Shown: positions 1 to 9,292, counted from the first letter of the stretch. The stretch is DNA of 64,000 nt from Erwinia sp. (GCA_964016415.1 OZ024666.1:1469310-1533309); one strand, 5' to 3'. The notes: generated from the sequence alone by a model not told the origin. Translations and numbers: made by a program.

Positions 1-1
1 G

Positions 2-829
2 ATGAAAGAGCACGGTATTACTGTTACACAAGTGTCTGTGACGTACCGGAACGGACATACCGCCCTGCATGATGCCAGTTTTTCTGTTCCCACGGGTTCT
101 ATTGCTGCATTGGTTGGTGTTAATGGGTCAGGAAAATCGACACTTTTCAAAGCGATTATGGGGTTTGTCAGGTTAGCCAGAGGCGATATCCGCCTGATGG
201 GCATGCCAACGCATCAGGCTCTGAAACGTAATATCGTGGCTTATGTTCCCCAGTCTGAAGAGGTAGACTGGACGTTCCCGGTACTGGTTGAAGATGTGGT
301 CATGATGGGACGCTATGGCCATATGGGAATGTTAAGACGGCCACGTGATAGTGACCATCAGTGGGTGGACCTGGCACTCGCCCGGGTGGACATGCTGGAT
401 TACCGAAAGAGACAAATTGGCGAGTTGTCCGGTGGGCAACGTAAGCGGGTTTTTCTTGCTCGCGCTATCGCACAGCAAGGTCAGGTGATCTTACTGGATG
501 AACCGTTTACTGGTGTAGATGTCCAGACAGAAACCAAGATAATCAGTTTGCTGCGTGAGCTAAGGGATGAAGGAAAAACACTGCTCGTTTCAACTCACAA
601 TCTTGGTTCTGTGACCGAGTTTTGTGACTACACCGTGATGGTGAAAGGTACCATCATTGCTAGTGGTCCAACAGCAACTACCTATACCGCAGAAAATATC
701 GAGCTTACTTTCAGCGGATTATTACGTCATGTAGTGTTGGATGGTTCTGAAGAGTGCATCATTACTGATGATGAACGTCCATTTGTTGCTGCTCGTCCCA
801 CCGATAAAAGCCAGGAATCTACATCATGA
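2..829 (+). CDS. sitB: Mn/Fe ABC transporter ATP-binding subunit SitB
   Basis: This is the cytoplasmic ATPase of a SitABCD/YfeABCD-type importer that takes up Mn(II) and Fe(II). The 275-residue protein has a Walker A motif GVNGSGKST (residues 39-47), an ABC signature LSGGQ (142-146), a Walker B motif VILLDE (162-167) and a switch histidine in VSTHN (about 199), so the ATPase is complete. The ATG lies at base 2 of the window, so its ribosome binding site and the expected sitA (binding protein) are outside; a slightly longer N-terminus cannot be excluded. Its stop overlaps the sitC start as ATGA, indicating translational coupling. Family members are usually controlled by Fur and MntR, but that promoter is not in the window. 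Confidence 0.93.
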   Translation: MKEHGITVTQVSVTYRNGHTALHDASFSVPTGSIAALVGVNGSGKSTLFKAIMGFVRLARGDIRLMGMPTHQALKRNIVAYVPQSEEVDWTFPVLVEDVVMMGRYGHMGMLRRPRDSDHQWVDLALARVDMLDYRKRQIGELSGGQRKRVFLARAIAQQGQVILLDEPFTGVDVQTETKIISLLRELRDEGKTLLVSTHNLGSVTEFCDYTVMVKGTIIASGPTATTYTAENIELTFSGLLRHVVLDGSEECIITDDERPFVAARPTDKSQESTS

Positions 830-1683
830 ATGTGCTGTTTGAGCCTTTCGGCTACCAGTATATGCTGAGTGCCATGTGGGTATCAGCTATGGTCGGAGGA
901 TTGTGTGCTTTTTTATCCTGCTATTTGATGCTCAAAGGATGGTCGTTAATAGGTGATGCCTTATCACACTCGATTGTACCCGGCATCGCCGGGGCATATA
1001 TGCTTGGGTTACCCTTTTCACTCGGTGCTTTTTTCTCCGGTGGTTTAGCGGCAGGAAGTATGCTTTTTCTTAACCAGCGATCCCGCCTGAAAGAAGATGC
1101 GATTATCGGATTAATCTTCTCCTCTTTTTTCGGGTTAGGATTGTTTATGGTGTCTCTTAACCCGACCTCAGTAAATATTCAAACGATAGTACTGGGTAAT
1201 GTTCTGGCTATCGCCCCGGCTGATATTGTGCAACTTTCCATTATTGGCGTCGTTTCAGTTATCGTCCTGCTGTTCAAATGGAAAGATTTTATGGTGACCC
1301 TCTTCGATGAAAATCATGCCAGGGCGGTAGGACTGAATCCCACCCGCCTGAAACTGTTATTTTTTACGCTGCTGTCGCTGTGTACAGTCGCTGCCTTACA
1401 GACGGTGGGGGCTTTTTTAGTAATTTGCCTGGTGGTTACTCCTGGCGCTACCGCATGGATGCTGACCGATCGTTTTCCACGTCTGCTCATCATTGCGGTA
1501 TTGATTGGCAGTATCACCAGTTTCCTTGGAGCCTGGGCGAGTTACTATCTGGATGGGGCAACTGGTGGAATCATTGTCGTGACGCAAACACTCCTCTTTT
1601 TACTGGCCTTCTTTTTTGCACCGACTCACGGCGTGATTGCAACCCGACGCAGAACCAGTCGCCGTATCAGGAGTCAGATATGA
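826..1683 (+). CDS. sitC: Mn/Fe ABC transporter permease SitC
   Basis: This is the first inner-membrane permease of the SitABCD importer, 285 residues, of the ABC-3 (metal) permease family. It has about eight hydrophobic spans and the cytoplasmic loop motif [11 protein letters not shown] (about residues 43-53) that contacts the ATPase and is typical of ZnuB/SitC/SitD-type permeases. The C-terminus is a short basic tail (RRRTSRRIR). It starts inside the sitB stop (ATGA), and its own stop overlaps the sitD start, so the three genes form a tightly packed operon. Confidence 0.93.
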   Translation: MNVLFEPFGYQYMLSAMWVSAMVGGLCAFLSCYLMLKGWSLIGDALSHSIVPGIAGAYMLGLPFSLGAFFSGGLAAGSMLFLNQRSRLKEDAIIGLIFSSFFGLGLFMVSLNPTSVNIQTIVLGNVLAIAPADIVQLSIIGVVSVIVLLFKWKDFMVTLFDENHARAVGLNPTRLKLLFFTLLSLCTVAALQTVGAFLVICLVVTPGATAWMLTDRFPRLLIIAVLIGSITSFLGAWASYYLDGATGGIIVVTQTLLFLLAFFFAPTHGVIATRRRTSRRIRSQI

Positions 1684-2522
1684 TGTTATTTGAGCCTTTC
1701 AGTTTTAGCTTTATGCAAAATGCTTTACTGATAGCAATGATTGTTGCGCTGCCTTGTGCGTTACTGTCTGTTTTTCTTGTGCTCAAGGGCTGGGCGTTGA
1801 TGGGGGACGCAATGAGTCATGCTGTCTTTCCGGGGGTTGTGCTTGCCTGGATGGCTGGTATTCCGCTTGGTTTTGGTGCCTTCGGCGCCGGATTGTTTTG
1901 CGCCATCGCGACAGGCTACATCAAAGAAAACAGCCGAATCAAGCAGGACACAGTGATGGGTATTGTTTTCTCCGGTATGTTCGCCTGTGGTTTGATTCTC
2001 TATCTGGCGGTTAAGCCAGAAGTTCACCTCAACCATATTCTGTTTGGTGATATGTTAGGCGTGAGTATCACCGATATAGTTTATACAGGCATCATCGCAG
2101 GAGTGATATTGATCACCATGGCATTGAAATGGCGTGATTTTCTGCTTTACTGCTTTGACAACCAGCAGGCACAAATTAGCGGGTTATCTGTTCGCTGGCT
2201 ACATTATGGTCTGCTCGCTATGGTTTCATTAACCATAGTTGCGACACTGAAAGCAGTGGGTATTATCTTATCTATCTCATTACTGATTGCGCCTGGTGCA
2301 ATTGCTATTTTACTGACTCGTCGTTTTCATCTGGCGCTGTTACTGGCAATGTCCATCTCGGTAATCACAGCCTTTCTGGGTATCTACCTCTCCTTTTTCA
2401 TCGACAGTGCCCCCGCGCCAACTATTGTTGTGCTGTTCGCACTGATCTTTATTATTACTTTTATTCTTACCAGCTGGAATCAACACCGCACAGAGCAGCG
2501 TTTACTGGGGGCTAAAATATAA
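1680..2522 (+). CDS. sitD: Mn/Fe ABC transporter permease SitD
   Basis: This is the second permease of the SitABCD importer, 280 residues from the ATG at 1680; a second in-frame ATG follows at 1683. It is paralogous to SitC and carries the matching loop GDAMSHAVFPG. The frame stays open upstream to 1380, but that stretch overlaps sitC in another frame and encodes no transporter sequence, so the start overlapping the sitC stop was chosen. It is the last gene of the sit operon; a strong hairpin follows at 2547-2579. Confidence 0.92.
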   Translation: MMLFEPFSFSFMQNALLIAMIVALPCALLSVFLVLKGWALMGDAMSHAVFPGVVLAWMAGIPLGFGAFGAGLFCAIATGYIKENSRIKQDTVMGIVFSGMFACGLILYLAVKPEVHLNHILFGDMLGVSITDIVYTGIIAGVILITMALKWRDFLLYCFDNQQAQISGLSVRWLHYGLLAMVSLTIVATLKAVGIILSISLLIAPGAIAILLTRRFHLALLLAMSISVITAFLGIYLSFFIDSAPAPTIVVLFALIFIITFILTSWNQHRTEQRLLGAKI

Positions 2523-2546
2523 CCTTTCTGGTTGGGAACAGGCAGG

Positions 2547-2579
2547 ATGATGCATTGTGACAGCGTCACAATGCATCAT
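2547..2579. terminator. perfect 15-bp inverted repeat after sitD
   Basis: Left arm 2547-2561 and right arm 2565-2579 are fully complementary around a 3-nt AGC loop, with TGTGAC/GTCACA at the centre. It lies 25 bases after the sitD stop, so a transcription end or mRNA-stabilising structure is plausible. No T-tract follows, and the symmetric TGTGAC core could instead be a protein-binding operator. Confidence 0.5.
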
Positions 2580-2612
2580 AACTCAGTTTATTGCACTCTG
2601 GAACCTGATATG

Positions 2613-2626
2613 TGTGACACTGTCAC
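2613..2626. promoter_or_regulatory. second TGTGACNNNGTCAC palindrome
   Basis: TGTGACACTGTCAC repeats the symmetric core of the hairpin at 2547-2579 (TGTGACAGCGTCAC), 57 bases further on. Two copies of one palindrome in a short non-coding stretch could mark a regulator site. The half-site spacing (TGTGA-N5-TCAC) is one base short of a standard CRP site, so no regulator is named. Confidence 0.3.
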
Positions 2627-2839
2627 GTAGTGCGGTACTCAGATAATAAGAATGAATAACCTGGTCTGTTGGATTGTCGAAGTGAACTATATGTTATATT
2701 TTATGCACTTGTTGGTGAGAGGCGTAAACCCAGCTGAAAGTTTTTTTGAATGTGACTGACTTTAAAAAGAGATGTTGTTTGATGGCGCTTTGTTTACACC
2801 GCAATGAATGAAAAATAGCGTTGATGACATGGAGAGATA

Positions 2840-2867
2840 TTCACAGGCTGTTATCCCAGCCTGTGAA
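2840..2867 (-). terminator. candidate terminator of the FHA-like membrane gene
   Basis: An 11-bp perfect stem (2840-2850 with 2857-2867) around the loop TTATCC starts 13 bases beyond the stop of the minus-strand gene. Only a weak T-rich tail follows on that strand. Confidence 0.45.
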
Positions 2868-2880
2868 GAATGAAGGATGA

Positions 2881-3705
2881 TTAATTACAAAACTCAATTT
2901 CACAGTTTTCGATTATCACTTTCTCACCTTTCAATATTTCTTTCTTCTCGCCGCTTTTAACGTAAGTCAGATAGTATTTATCATTTTCCATTGTCACTTT
3001 GGCGACCTCTTTGCTCATAGTAATCCCTTTAGATTTCACCAAAATATCCATGTCCGATGAATAACCTACCTGAATGGGGTCTTTACCCAGATTGAGGACG
3101 TATTGGTTTGTCTTTTTCGCCATACTGATACCATTTTCATTCAGTGGTTCAGAGTAAACTGTCACAGCGACCCAGCTTTTACGGAACATAACTTCAGCAC
3201 TTGCAACAACAACCCCTATTGCAGCTCCGGTCACAATGACACCGGTTGTGTACCCGAGATTAAGGTACATTAATAAGCATCCAACACCGCCACCTATAGC
3301 ACCTGCGGCAGTAGCCAGCATCGCGCTCATGTTAGGAATTTTTCTGGAAACTACAAATCCACAGACAGCGCCACTGATGGCCCAACCGATAACACGGCCA
3401 AGGCTCCCTGTACCAGTAATTACAATGAAATAATAGGCAACTAAACCACCGAAAAAACCACATACTGCACCGAGAATGAATACAGATAACATTTTCGACG
3501 TATCAGGTATCGTTTTCGATTGATAATAGGACTGACCGATCACAATGAATACTGAAATCAAAGCTGCATCCAAAGCACTTGAGATTGTCCAGCTAGAACT
3601 GGCAGTGGTTATATTTAACATGCCGTATATTAACGAACTCAATAGTCCTGCAGCACCACCAGTGATACCAAATACAATGCTTTTCTTACCATTAAAAACT
3701 GCCAT
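2881..3705 (-). CDS. polytopic membrane protein with C-terminal FHA-like domain
   Basis: I do not recognise this protein as a named family. From ATG 3705 (MAVFNGKKS) it has 274 residues. About residues 8-185 are four to six glycine-rich hydrophobic spans. The soluble C-terminal ~90 residues look like a forkhead-associated (FHA) beta-sandwich: a strand, a small loop, IQVGYSSDMDILVKSKGITMSKEVAKV, then YYLTYVKSGEKKEILKGEKVIIENCEIEF. The usual phosphothreonine-contact Ser-x-x-His is SKEV here, so binding may be altered. A TTG at 3738 and ATG at 3717 are alternative starts with no better ribosome site. The gene stands alone, with no kinase, phosphatase or VWA gene beside it. Confidence 0.6.
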   Translation of the reverse strand: MAVFNGKKSIVFGITGGAAGLLSSLIYGMLNITTASSSWTISSALDAALISVFIVIGQSYYQSKTIPDTSKMLSVFILGAVCGFFGGLVAYYFIVITGTGSLGRVIGWAISGAVCGFVVSRKIPNMSAMLATAAGAIGGGVGCLLMYLNLGYTTGVIVTGAAIGVVVASAEVMFRKSWVAVTVYSEPLNENGISMAKKTNQYVLNLGKDPIQVGYSSDMDILVKSKGITMSKEVAKVTMENDKYYLTYVKSGEKKEILKGEKVIIENCEIEFCN

Positions 3706-4162
3706 AAAACCATCCATTTTTATTAAGAAGATATCCAATAAATTTGAGGTACTGTTCTCGGGGTCCGGTTCAGGATAGTATCGTGAATTTTACTCACGAG
3801 TAAACATACAATATCATCAATTTTTTACAACACCCGAAATAAAGTCATTCACATGAGTAGAGGAATGTTCTTTTCCATATCCGCAATCATTGCTATAACA
3901 ATTTTTTCACATTACCTATGAGTTAATTTCTTAGCCAGCCCACATAAAAAAATAACAATAACAAGCCTATATCAAACATCAGGCATTAAATTTGAATAGA
4001 TTGATTTATAGGGTTAAAAACGAAAAAAGGTTTGTTTCCATTTTAACGCTAAGCTTTATTTTTGCCATCCCGGACAGAGGGTTATTTCTAATTAAAAAGA
4101 TTATTCTAAAGGTTAAATAATGCTATTATTCATTATCAAATAAAAGTTCACAGCAGCCCCTT
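3706..4162. other. AT-rich divergent intergenic region
   Basis: These 457 AT-rich bases separate two divergently transcribed, unrecognised membrane-protein genes and must hold both promoters. A short inverted repeat, CGTGA/TCACG, is visible at about 3782-3798. I see no confident -35/-10 pair, RNA gene or coding sequence. Confidence 0.5.
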
Positions 4163-4639
4163 ATGCGTTTTTCACACTACCCTAATACTATTATCGTCGG
4201 ACTGTACTTTATTTTTAGTTCAATACAGCACTACATCATGGTTATTCAGCTGATAATGAATCAGAATGATTTTCGTTTTCATGACCTTTGGGAATACCGT
4301 TTCTTTCTCACCCGGGACCATACCGTTTGTGTCTATATGTCTTACTGTTCCCTGAGTGACATCTTAATGATCAATGTGTTAGATATACTTCCTTTGATGT
4401 TTATTCTCTTTTTGATGAAAAAAACTAACCGCTGCTGGAAGGTGATTGTCATCACCTTGCACGCATTAATTAATGGTTTTTTTGCTAATGTGGCAATTTT
4501 CAACGATAGGGTTGCTCAATGGAGTACTTTTACCGACAGCGAATTGTTTTATGCAACCTTTAGGTATTCATTCTGCAGCTTACTGCTATCCAGTGTCTTG
4601 TTAGCATTATGCTGTTTAAGAGTCATAGGCAAAAGATGA
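4163..4639 (+). CDS. hypothetical four-span membrane protein
   Basis: Unrecognised 158-residue protein. Four hydrophobic segments are visible: about residues 9-31, 68-84, 92-110 and 128-152. Between the first two is a hydrophilic loop rich in Asp/Arg/His (NDFRFHDLWEYRF). The ribosome binding site before the ATG is poor (GCAGCCCCTT), and the region is AT-rich compared with the flanking core genes. It is divergent from the FHA-like membrane gene and convergent with yciH, with a 14-bp hairpin between. The long frame and membrane pattern support a real gene, but no function can be assigned. Confidence 0.5.
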   Translation: MRFSHYPNTIIVGLYFIFSSIQHYIMVIQLIMNQNDFRFHDLWEYRFFLTRDHTVCVYMSYCSLSDILMINVLDILPLMFILFLMKKTNRCWKVIVITLHALINGFFANVAIFNDRVAQWSTFTDSELFYATFRYSFCSLLLSSVLLALCCLRVIGKR

Positions 4640-4660
4640 TAAGCCAGTTACCACCAAACT

Positions 4661-4692
4661 CAATGTGACAGGTTTCATAACCTGTCACATTG
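4661..4692. terminator. bidirectional hairpin between the membrane gene and yciH
   Basis: A perfect 14-bp stem (4661-4674 with 4679-4692) around TCAT, starting CAATGTGACAGG. It lies between convergent genes and could end both transcripts. There is no strong T-tract. Confidence 0.5.
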
Positions 4693-4721
4693 AGCGGGTT
4701 CACTGAGTGGTTAGGGCGATC

Positions 4722-5045
4722 TTAGCCTCCGGCCAGCTTGACTGTCAGCCCTTTAGCTTTTAACAGCGAACATAAAAGTTCACGTTTATCGCCCTGGATC
4801 TCAATGATCCCTTCTTTTACTGCCCCGCCACAGCCACATTTCTTTTTTAATTCCGCAGCCAGCTTATTAAGTTCAGCCTCATCCAGGTCAAGACCCGTTA
4901 TCAGACAGACCCCCTTTCCTTTTCTGCCACTGGTTTGTCGCTGTATCCTGATGATGCCATCGCCCTTAACTCTGGCAGCTACTACTTTTTCTTCGTTGAT
5001 GCGTCCGGTAGCTGTGGAATAGACCAGCCTGTTCTCTTCTGTCAT
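4722..5045 (-). CDS. yciH: SUI1/eIF1-like protein YciH
   Basis: Small translation-initiation-factor-like protein of the SUI1/eIF1 family, 107 residues as is usual. The SUI1 core is visible in the C-terminal two thirds, including GRKGKGVCLITGL and the basic KKKCGCGGAVKEGIIEIQGD segment. In E. coli YciH is implicated in fidelity of start-site selection in vitro; its cellular role is not well settled. Its ATG overlaps the pyrF stop (ATGA), so it is translationally coupled to pyrF as in other enterics. Confidence 0.93.
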   Translation of the reverse strand: MTEENRLVYSTATGRINEEKVVAARVKGDGIIRIQRQTSGRKGKGVCLITGLDLDEAELNKLAAELKKKCGCGGAVKEGIIEIQGDKRELLCSLLKAKGLTVKLAGG

Positions 5046-5764
5046 CAGCGCTGCTCCTGTAATGAAGATAACAGCGCCTGGAGAGTTGCATCAGGCGATA
5101 CAGACTGGGTAACCGGACGCCCTATCACCATATAATCAACGCCAGCCTGTTGAGCCTGAAGCGGGGTCATGACTCTGCGTTGATCCTGTGCATCGCATCC
5201 TGACGGGCGTATACCCGGTGTCACCAGAATAAAATCAGACCCTAATGCCGTTTTCAATGCAACAGCTTCATGCGCTGAGCAAACTACGCCGTCTAAACCA
5301 CATTGCTTCGTTAGTGTCGCCAGATGTAAGGCATAATCAGCAGGTGAACGCTCGATGCCTAGTTGGTGAAGATCCTCTGCTTCCATACTGGTCAACACGG
5401 TGACGGCTATCAGTAATGGGGCATCGTTCCCAAAACTGGCTAATGCACTGCGTGCGGCACTCATCATACGAGCCCCACCACTGGCGTGTACATTCACCAT
5501 CCAAACCCCGAGGTCAGCTGCAGCTGCAACAGCTTTGGCTACTGTGTTCGGAATATCATGAAATTTAAGGTCAAGAAAAATATCAAATCCGCGCTGCTGT
5601 AAGTTTTGAACCAATTGTGGTCCAAAACGGGTAAACATCTCTTTACCTACTTTCAAACGGCAACTTTGCGGATCAATACCATCGACAAAAGTCAACGCGC
5701 TGGTGAGATCAGCATAGTCCAGTGCCAGAACAATGGGCGATGTGATGGGGAAACGGACTTGCAT
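5045..5764 (-). CDS. pyrF: orotidine 5'-phosphate decarboxylase PyrF
   Basis: Last enzyme of de novo UMP synthesis: decarboxylates OMP to UMP in the cytoplasm. The 239-residue TIM-barrel protein carries the catalytic D-x-K-x-x-D motif (Asp65, Lys67, Asp70 in DLKFHD) and the phosphate-binding MVIGRPV segment near the C-terminus. The ATG is preceded by AAGGA at good spacing. It is followed without a gap by yciH. Length and motifs are normal for the family. Confidence 0.96.
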   Translation of the reverse strand: MQVRFPITSPIVLALDYADLTSALTFVDGIDPQSCRLKVGKEMFTRFGPQLVQNLQQRGFDIFLDLKFHDIPNTVAKAVAAAADLGVWMVNVHASGGARMMSAARSALASFGNDAPLLIAVTVLTSMEAEDLHQLGIERSPADYALHLATLTKQCGLDGVVCSAHEAVALKTALGSDFILVTPGIRPSGCDAQDQRRVMTPLQAQQAGVDYMVIGRPVTQSVSPDATLQALLSSLQEQR

Positions 5765-5938
5765 GGAATTCCTTACCTGAAAAGCGTTGTTTCAACTATG
5801 GCCCTATTCTACCTGTCAGTGTGATAAATTCCCATATTACCCCCCTGCTTTCTCTCCTGATAAGCCTTTACGCTCGATTTTTCAGGCCGTCTCACAGTTA
5901 CCCATATAGTATGTTGTAACTAAAGTAGTGCGACCGAG

Positions 5939-5974
5939 TTTTACCCTTGGTTTGAAGCGATGCTCAGGGTAAAA
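5939..5974. terminator. possible terminator between lapB and pyrF
   Basis: TTTTACCCT (5939-5947) and AGGGTAAAA (5966-5974) are perfectly complementary around an 18-nt loop, with T/A-rich ends on both strands, 85 bases beyond the lapB stop. The large loop keeps confidence low. Confidence 0.35.
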
Positions 5975-6058
5975 ATTGTCTGCTGACTGTACAGGTGGTT
6001 AATCCCGCGATCTCGCCTAATCGCGGTCGTTACTTACTGGCGAGGCCGGGTGAGCAAC

Positions 6059-7228
6059 TTACTGCCCGTCAAGACCCCGAATGGGTTTTACTGAAGACCA
6101 GGTTTTACATGAGGGGCAATGCCAGTATAAGGCATTGGCTGTGAAGCCACATTTATGACAGCGGTAACGCGGCTTGGTACGTATCTGTTCCCCCACTAAA
6201 TCACGCAGAACCAGCAGACTCTCTTTAGCGCGTCCCTCTTCCGCTTCCTGCAAGTGAAACTCCATCAGGCGATAGAAACCACGCATGGTTGGGTGGCGTT
6301 GCAATTGTCGGTTAATATAAAGCTGAGCTACCTCACCACCTTCATCCTGCTCTATGATATCAGACAGATAGAGTTCGGCATCTGCCCCTGCATTCTCATT
6401 TACACAGTGTTTCAGATATTGATCCCATTCCTCTGTTGAGCCAGTCTGCTGGTAACAGGTGTTAAGCATCGAGAGTGTTTCACTGACCAGCTCTTTGTCC
6501 TGCTCAATCACCCGTTCAAGCACATCGATGGCTTTGGGGTACTCTTCATTAGCCATGAAAATACGCCCCATCATTATCGATACGCGGGCGCACTTTTTGT
6601 CTGCAACCTCAGCCTTTTTCAACAATGCCATTGCACGTTCAAGATCATCGCTGCTCATCATCTGCAGGGCAAGCTCGCAATAAAAGTGAGCAATTTCAAT
6701 CTGGTGACGGGTTTTACCCAGTTTTACCAGTCGTTCAGCGACATCTATCGCTTTACTCCAGTCACTGGTTGCCTGATAGATCAGGAGTAACTGCCGCAGA
6801 GCCCCGATGCGAAAATCTGTTTCATCAATCAATTGGTTAAAGTTTTCTTCTGCCCGATCGTAAAAACCTGCAGCCATGTAATCTTTGCCCAATTGTTGAA
6901 TAGCCAGTAAACGTTGCTCGTAACTGAGAGAAGCGCTCTCCATCAACGCCTGGTGGATACGTATTGCTTTATCGACTTCGCCTCGCGATCGAAATAGGTT
7001 GCCCAGTGTCAGATGAGCTTCAACAGTGCCACTGTCTTCTTTCAACATATCAAGGAACAGATCGACAGCTTTATCCTGTTGATTTGAAAGAAGAAAATTA
7101 ACCCCATCAACGTAGTCGCGGGATAACCGTCCCGCCTCTTGCTGTTTATCCTGTTGCGCACTCCTGCGGCCCATATACCAGCCATAGGCAGCAGCGACAG
7201 GAAGTAACAAAAACAGCAGTTCCAGCAT
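6059..7228 (-). CDS. lapB: LPS assembly regulator LapB (YciM)
   Basis: Inner-membrane-anchored TPR protein that, with FtsH, controls LpxC turnover and so balances LPS against phospholipid synthesis. The 389 residues run: an N-terminal anchor (1-18), tandem TPR helices (about 35-340, with repeats such as AHLTLGNLFRSRGEVDKAIR), and a C-terminal rubredoxin-like zinc site with Cys357, Cys360, Cys371 and Cys374. All match the known domain order. It follows lapA by 6 bases in an operon. Confidence 0.95.
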   Translation of the reverse strand: MLELLFLLLPVAAAYGWYMGRRSAQQDKQQEAGRLSRDYVDGVNFLLSNQQDKAVDLFLDMLKEDSGTVEAHLTLGNLFRSRGEVDKAIRIHQALMESASLSYEQRLLAIQQLGKDYMAAGFYDRAEENFNQLIDETDFRIGALRQLLLIYQATSDWSKAIDVAERLVKLGKTRHQIEIAHFYCELALQMMSSDDLERAMALLKKAEVADKKCARVSIMMGRIFMANEEYPKAIDVLERVIEQDKELVSETLSMLNTCYQQTGSTEEWDQYLKHCVNENAGADAELYLSDIIEQDEGGEVAQLYINRQLQRHPTMRGFYRLMEFHLQEAEEGRAKESLLVLRDLVGEQIRTKPRYRCHKCGFTANALYWHCPSCKTWSSVKPIRGLDGQ

Positions 7229-7234
7229 TTGCGG

Positions 7235-7546
7235 TTAAGCCTTGTCAGAAGAGGTGGCAGGTGTTTCTTGCACCTGTTGCAACTGACTCTGCAACCGCTT
7301 CAATTTACGCGTCGAGGCTGCCAGTGATACTCTGAGCCGCAACCAAAAAAGACCAACTATAGTCCAGCCAAGAATAAATCCTGCACCAAAAAGTACAGCA
7401 AGCAGTGTTGAAATCCGGAACTCGCCCTGTGCAATCAGATAATTAAATGTCACCACCTGATCATTATGTGAACCTAACGTTACTGAGATAACGAAAATAA
7501 CCAGCAACACTAAAAACATAAGCAAATATTTCACGGTTTTTCCCAT
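7235..7546 (-). CDS. lapA: LPS assembly protein LapA (YciS)
   Basis: Partner of LapB in LPS assembly, 103 residues. Two N-terminal transmembrane helices (about 6-22 and 44-66) are followed by a basic, coiled-coil-like tail (TRKLKRLQSQLQQVQE). The family is DUF1049, and the length matches E. coli (102). It is directly upstream of lapB, 6 bases apart, on the same strand. Confidence 0.93.
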   Translation of the reverse strand: MGKTVKYLLMFLVLLVIFVISVTLGSHNDQVVTFNYLIAQGEFRISTLLAVLFGAGFILGWTIVGLFWLRLRVSLAASTRKLKRLQSQLQQVQETPATSSDKA

Positions 7547-7677
7547 ACGTTAGAGAGATCCATCCTGGATTATGCCAAAAAAAACTCCTCGTTGCTCTAC
7601 TGTTGTCACCCATGCAGAGAACAACATGATATCAATCATATTTAGACCATCTGCTGAGGAGACCCACAGATAACACG

Positions 7678-8409
7678 TCAAGGTTCAGAACGCGTTGAAC
7701 GCCATGCCCCACAATAACGGTACATCACCCATGCGGCAACAATAACTAATGCCCAGCTAAGGCCAATTGAACCAATCACATCGCGCGGCCAGTGCATACC
7801 CAGCATCATACGGCTGACCATTACACTTATCGACCATGTCCATATTATCACCAATGTCAGATAATAGCGTCCAGACCATAGCAATAGCAGCGCCATCAGC
7901 GCCCAGACTGCCGCAAATGTACTGTGGCCGGAGGGGAAGGAATAGCCGGTTTCAAAAGCCCAATGTTGCTGCAACCAGCCAGGTATCATTGATGATACGG
8001 TGGTTCGTTCAACCTCAAGGGTGCGTTCTGTTTTGGGTTGGGCATAAAAAGCGTCTGCTTGTACATCGTGATGTTGTTGCAACCAAAGCACGTAGGGGCG
8101 TGGCTCTTGCTCCTGCTGTTTTATCGCACTGTTAAGCCACTGTGCTGCAAGCACTGTCAATACCATAACTATCGCTAAACGCCAGGCAACGGTACGCGGG
8201 ACAGCGATACGCTTTATAATCCAGATAAGCAGAACAACAGCGGTCAGTGCCCCCCATGGACGAGTCACTGTCTCAGTGACAGCGTAAAGCAGACGATCAA
8301 TAGAAGTGATATCGTCTGGCTGCCACTGCCAACCCGTGACCCATAAAAAACCGGGAATGATCATTAACATTAGTGCTGCGCAGGTGATTCTGATAACAAT
8401 TTGACCCAT
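7678..8409 (-). CDS. pgpB: phosphatidylglycerophosphatase B PgpB
   Basis: Inner-membrane lipid phosphatase of the PAP2 family, acting on phosphatidylglycerol phosphate, undecaprenyl pyrophosphate and related lipids. The 243 residues carry all three PAP2 motifs: K-x6-RP (KQQEQEPRP), PSGH (FPSGHSTFA) and SR-x5-H-x3-D (SRMMLGMHWPRD), between six predicted membrane spans. It is divergent from ribA, as in E. coli. Confidence 0.94.
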   Translation of the reverse strand: MGQIVIRITCAALMLMIIPGFLWVTGWQWQPDDITSIDRLLYAVTETVTRPWGALTAVVLLIWIIKRIAVPRTVAWRLAIVMVLTVLAAQWLNSAIKQQEQEPRPYVLWLQQHHDVQADAFYAQPKTERTLEVERTTVSSMIPGWLQQHWAFETGYSFPSGHSTFAAVWALMALLLLWSGRYYLTLVIIWTWSISVMVSRMMLGMHWPRDVIGSIGLSWALVIVAAWVMYRYCGAWRSTRSEP

Positions 8410-8694
8410 GATTCTCTCTCATAACGGCTGATGTTCACCCCGGCTTTGATTGGCCGGTACACCCCATCCGTGACACGGAAAACAGTAACAAAGATGACGT
8501 GGCAGAACTGCCACCGTTCAACATGCTCGCTGAAAGGTCGACCAGCTATACGCCGACAGAATTACAGTATAGATAACATCACATAAAAAACATAACTTTC
8601 AACCAGTTAAAATTTTACATTTCCCTGTGGCAGAATTGTCGGTTACGACATAAAAATGATGTGCATCACATCAAATGAGTAACAGGAGAGTGGT

Positions 8695-9288
8695 ATGCAG
8701 CTTAAGAAGGTCGCCGAAGCCAGGCTTCCTACGCAGTGGGGTGAATTCCTGATGGTAGGCTTTGAGGAATTGTCAAGCGGGCATAATCATGTCGCACTGG
8801 TGTATGGTGATATCAGCGGCGATGCCCCTGTGCTTGCACGAGTGCATTCAGAATGTCTCACCGGCGATGCCCTGTTTAGTTTACGTTGTGATTGCGGCTT
8901 TCAACTCGAAGCCGCTCTGCAGGCGATCAGTCAGGAAGGAAGAGGTATTTTACTCTACCACCGTCAGGAAGGTCGCAATATCGGTCTGCTGAATAAAATT
9001 CGTGCTTATGCGCTACAGGATGAAGGCTATGATACGGTAGAGGCTAACCATCAGCTAGGCTTTGCAGCCGATGAGCGGAATTTCACACTCTGTGCCGACA
9101 TGTTCAGAATACTGGGGATCAACGAAGTTCGTTTATTGACCAACAACCCGGCAAAAGTAGCTGTATTGACTGATGCCGGTATCAATATCGTTGAACGCAT
9201 TCCATTGGTAGTGGGACGTAATCCCAGAAATGCACATTATCTGGATGTGAAAGCATCAAAAATGGGACATCTGTTACCGAAAATCTAA
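8695..9288 (+). CDS. ribA: GTP cyclohydrolase II RibA
   Basis: First committed step of riboflavin synthesis: converts GTP to 2,5-diamino-6-ribosylamino-pyrimidinone phosphate, formate and pyrophosphate. The 197-residue protein has the zinc ligands Cys54, Cys65 and Cys67 (in the segment [14 protein letters not shown]) and the [13 protein letters not shown] active-site loop. A good ribosome site (CAGGAGAG) precedes the ATG. It is a single-gene unit, convergent with cysB. Confidence 0.96.
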   Translation: MQLKKVAEARLPTQWGEFLMVGFEELSSGHNHVALVYGDISGDAPVLARVHSECLTGDALFSLRCDCGFQLEAALQAISQEGRGILLYHRQEGRNIGLLNKIRAYALQDEGYDTVEANHQLGFAADERNFTLCADMFRILGINEVRLLTNNPAKVAVLTDAGINIVERIPLVVGRNPRNAHYLDVKASKMGHLLPKI

Positions 9289-9292
9289 GCCG

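Larger units (their letters stand above)
2523..2880. other. intergenic region between sitD and an orphan membrane gene
   Basis: No gene is visible in these 358 bases. They hold the perfect 15-bp hairpin at 2547-2579, a second TGTGACNNNGTCAC motif at 2613-2626, and an 11-bp hairpin at 2840-2867 just beyond the end of the convergent gene. Confidence 0.6.

Noticed and set aside
1380-1679. 100-codon N-terminal extension of sitD
   Set aside because: It lies wholly inside sitC in another frame, has no membrane pattern, and the conserved SitD start overlaps the sitC stop.
6005-6026. CCGCGAT/ATCGCGG hairpin after lapB as an intrinsic terminator
   Set aside because: Eight-base loop and no T-tract on the lapB strand.
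8653-8674. Possible CRP site upstream of ribA (ATGATGTGCATCACATCA)
   Set aside because: The two half-sites do not have the N6 spacing or symmetry of a CRP site.
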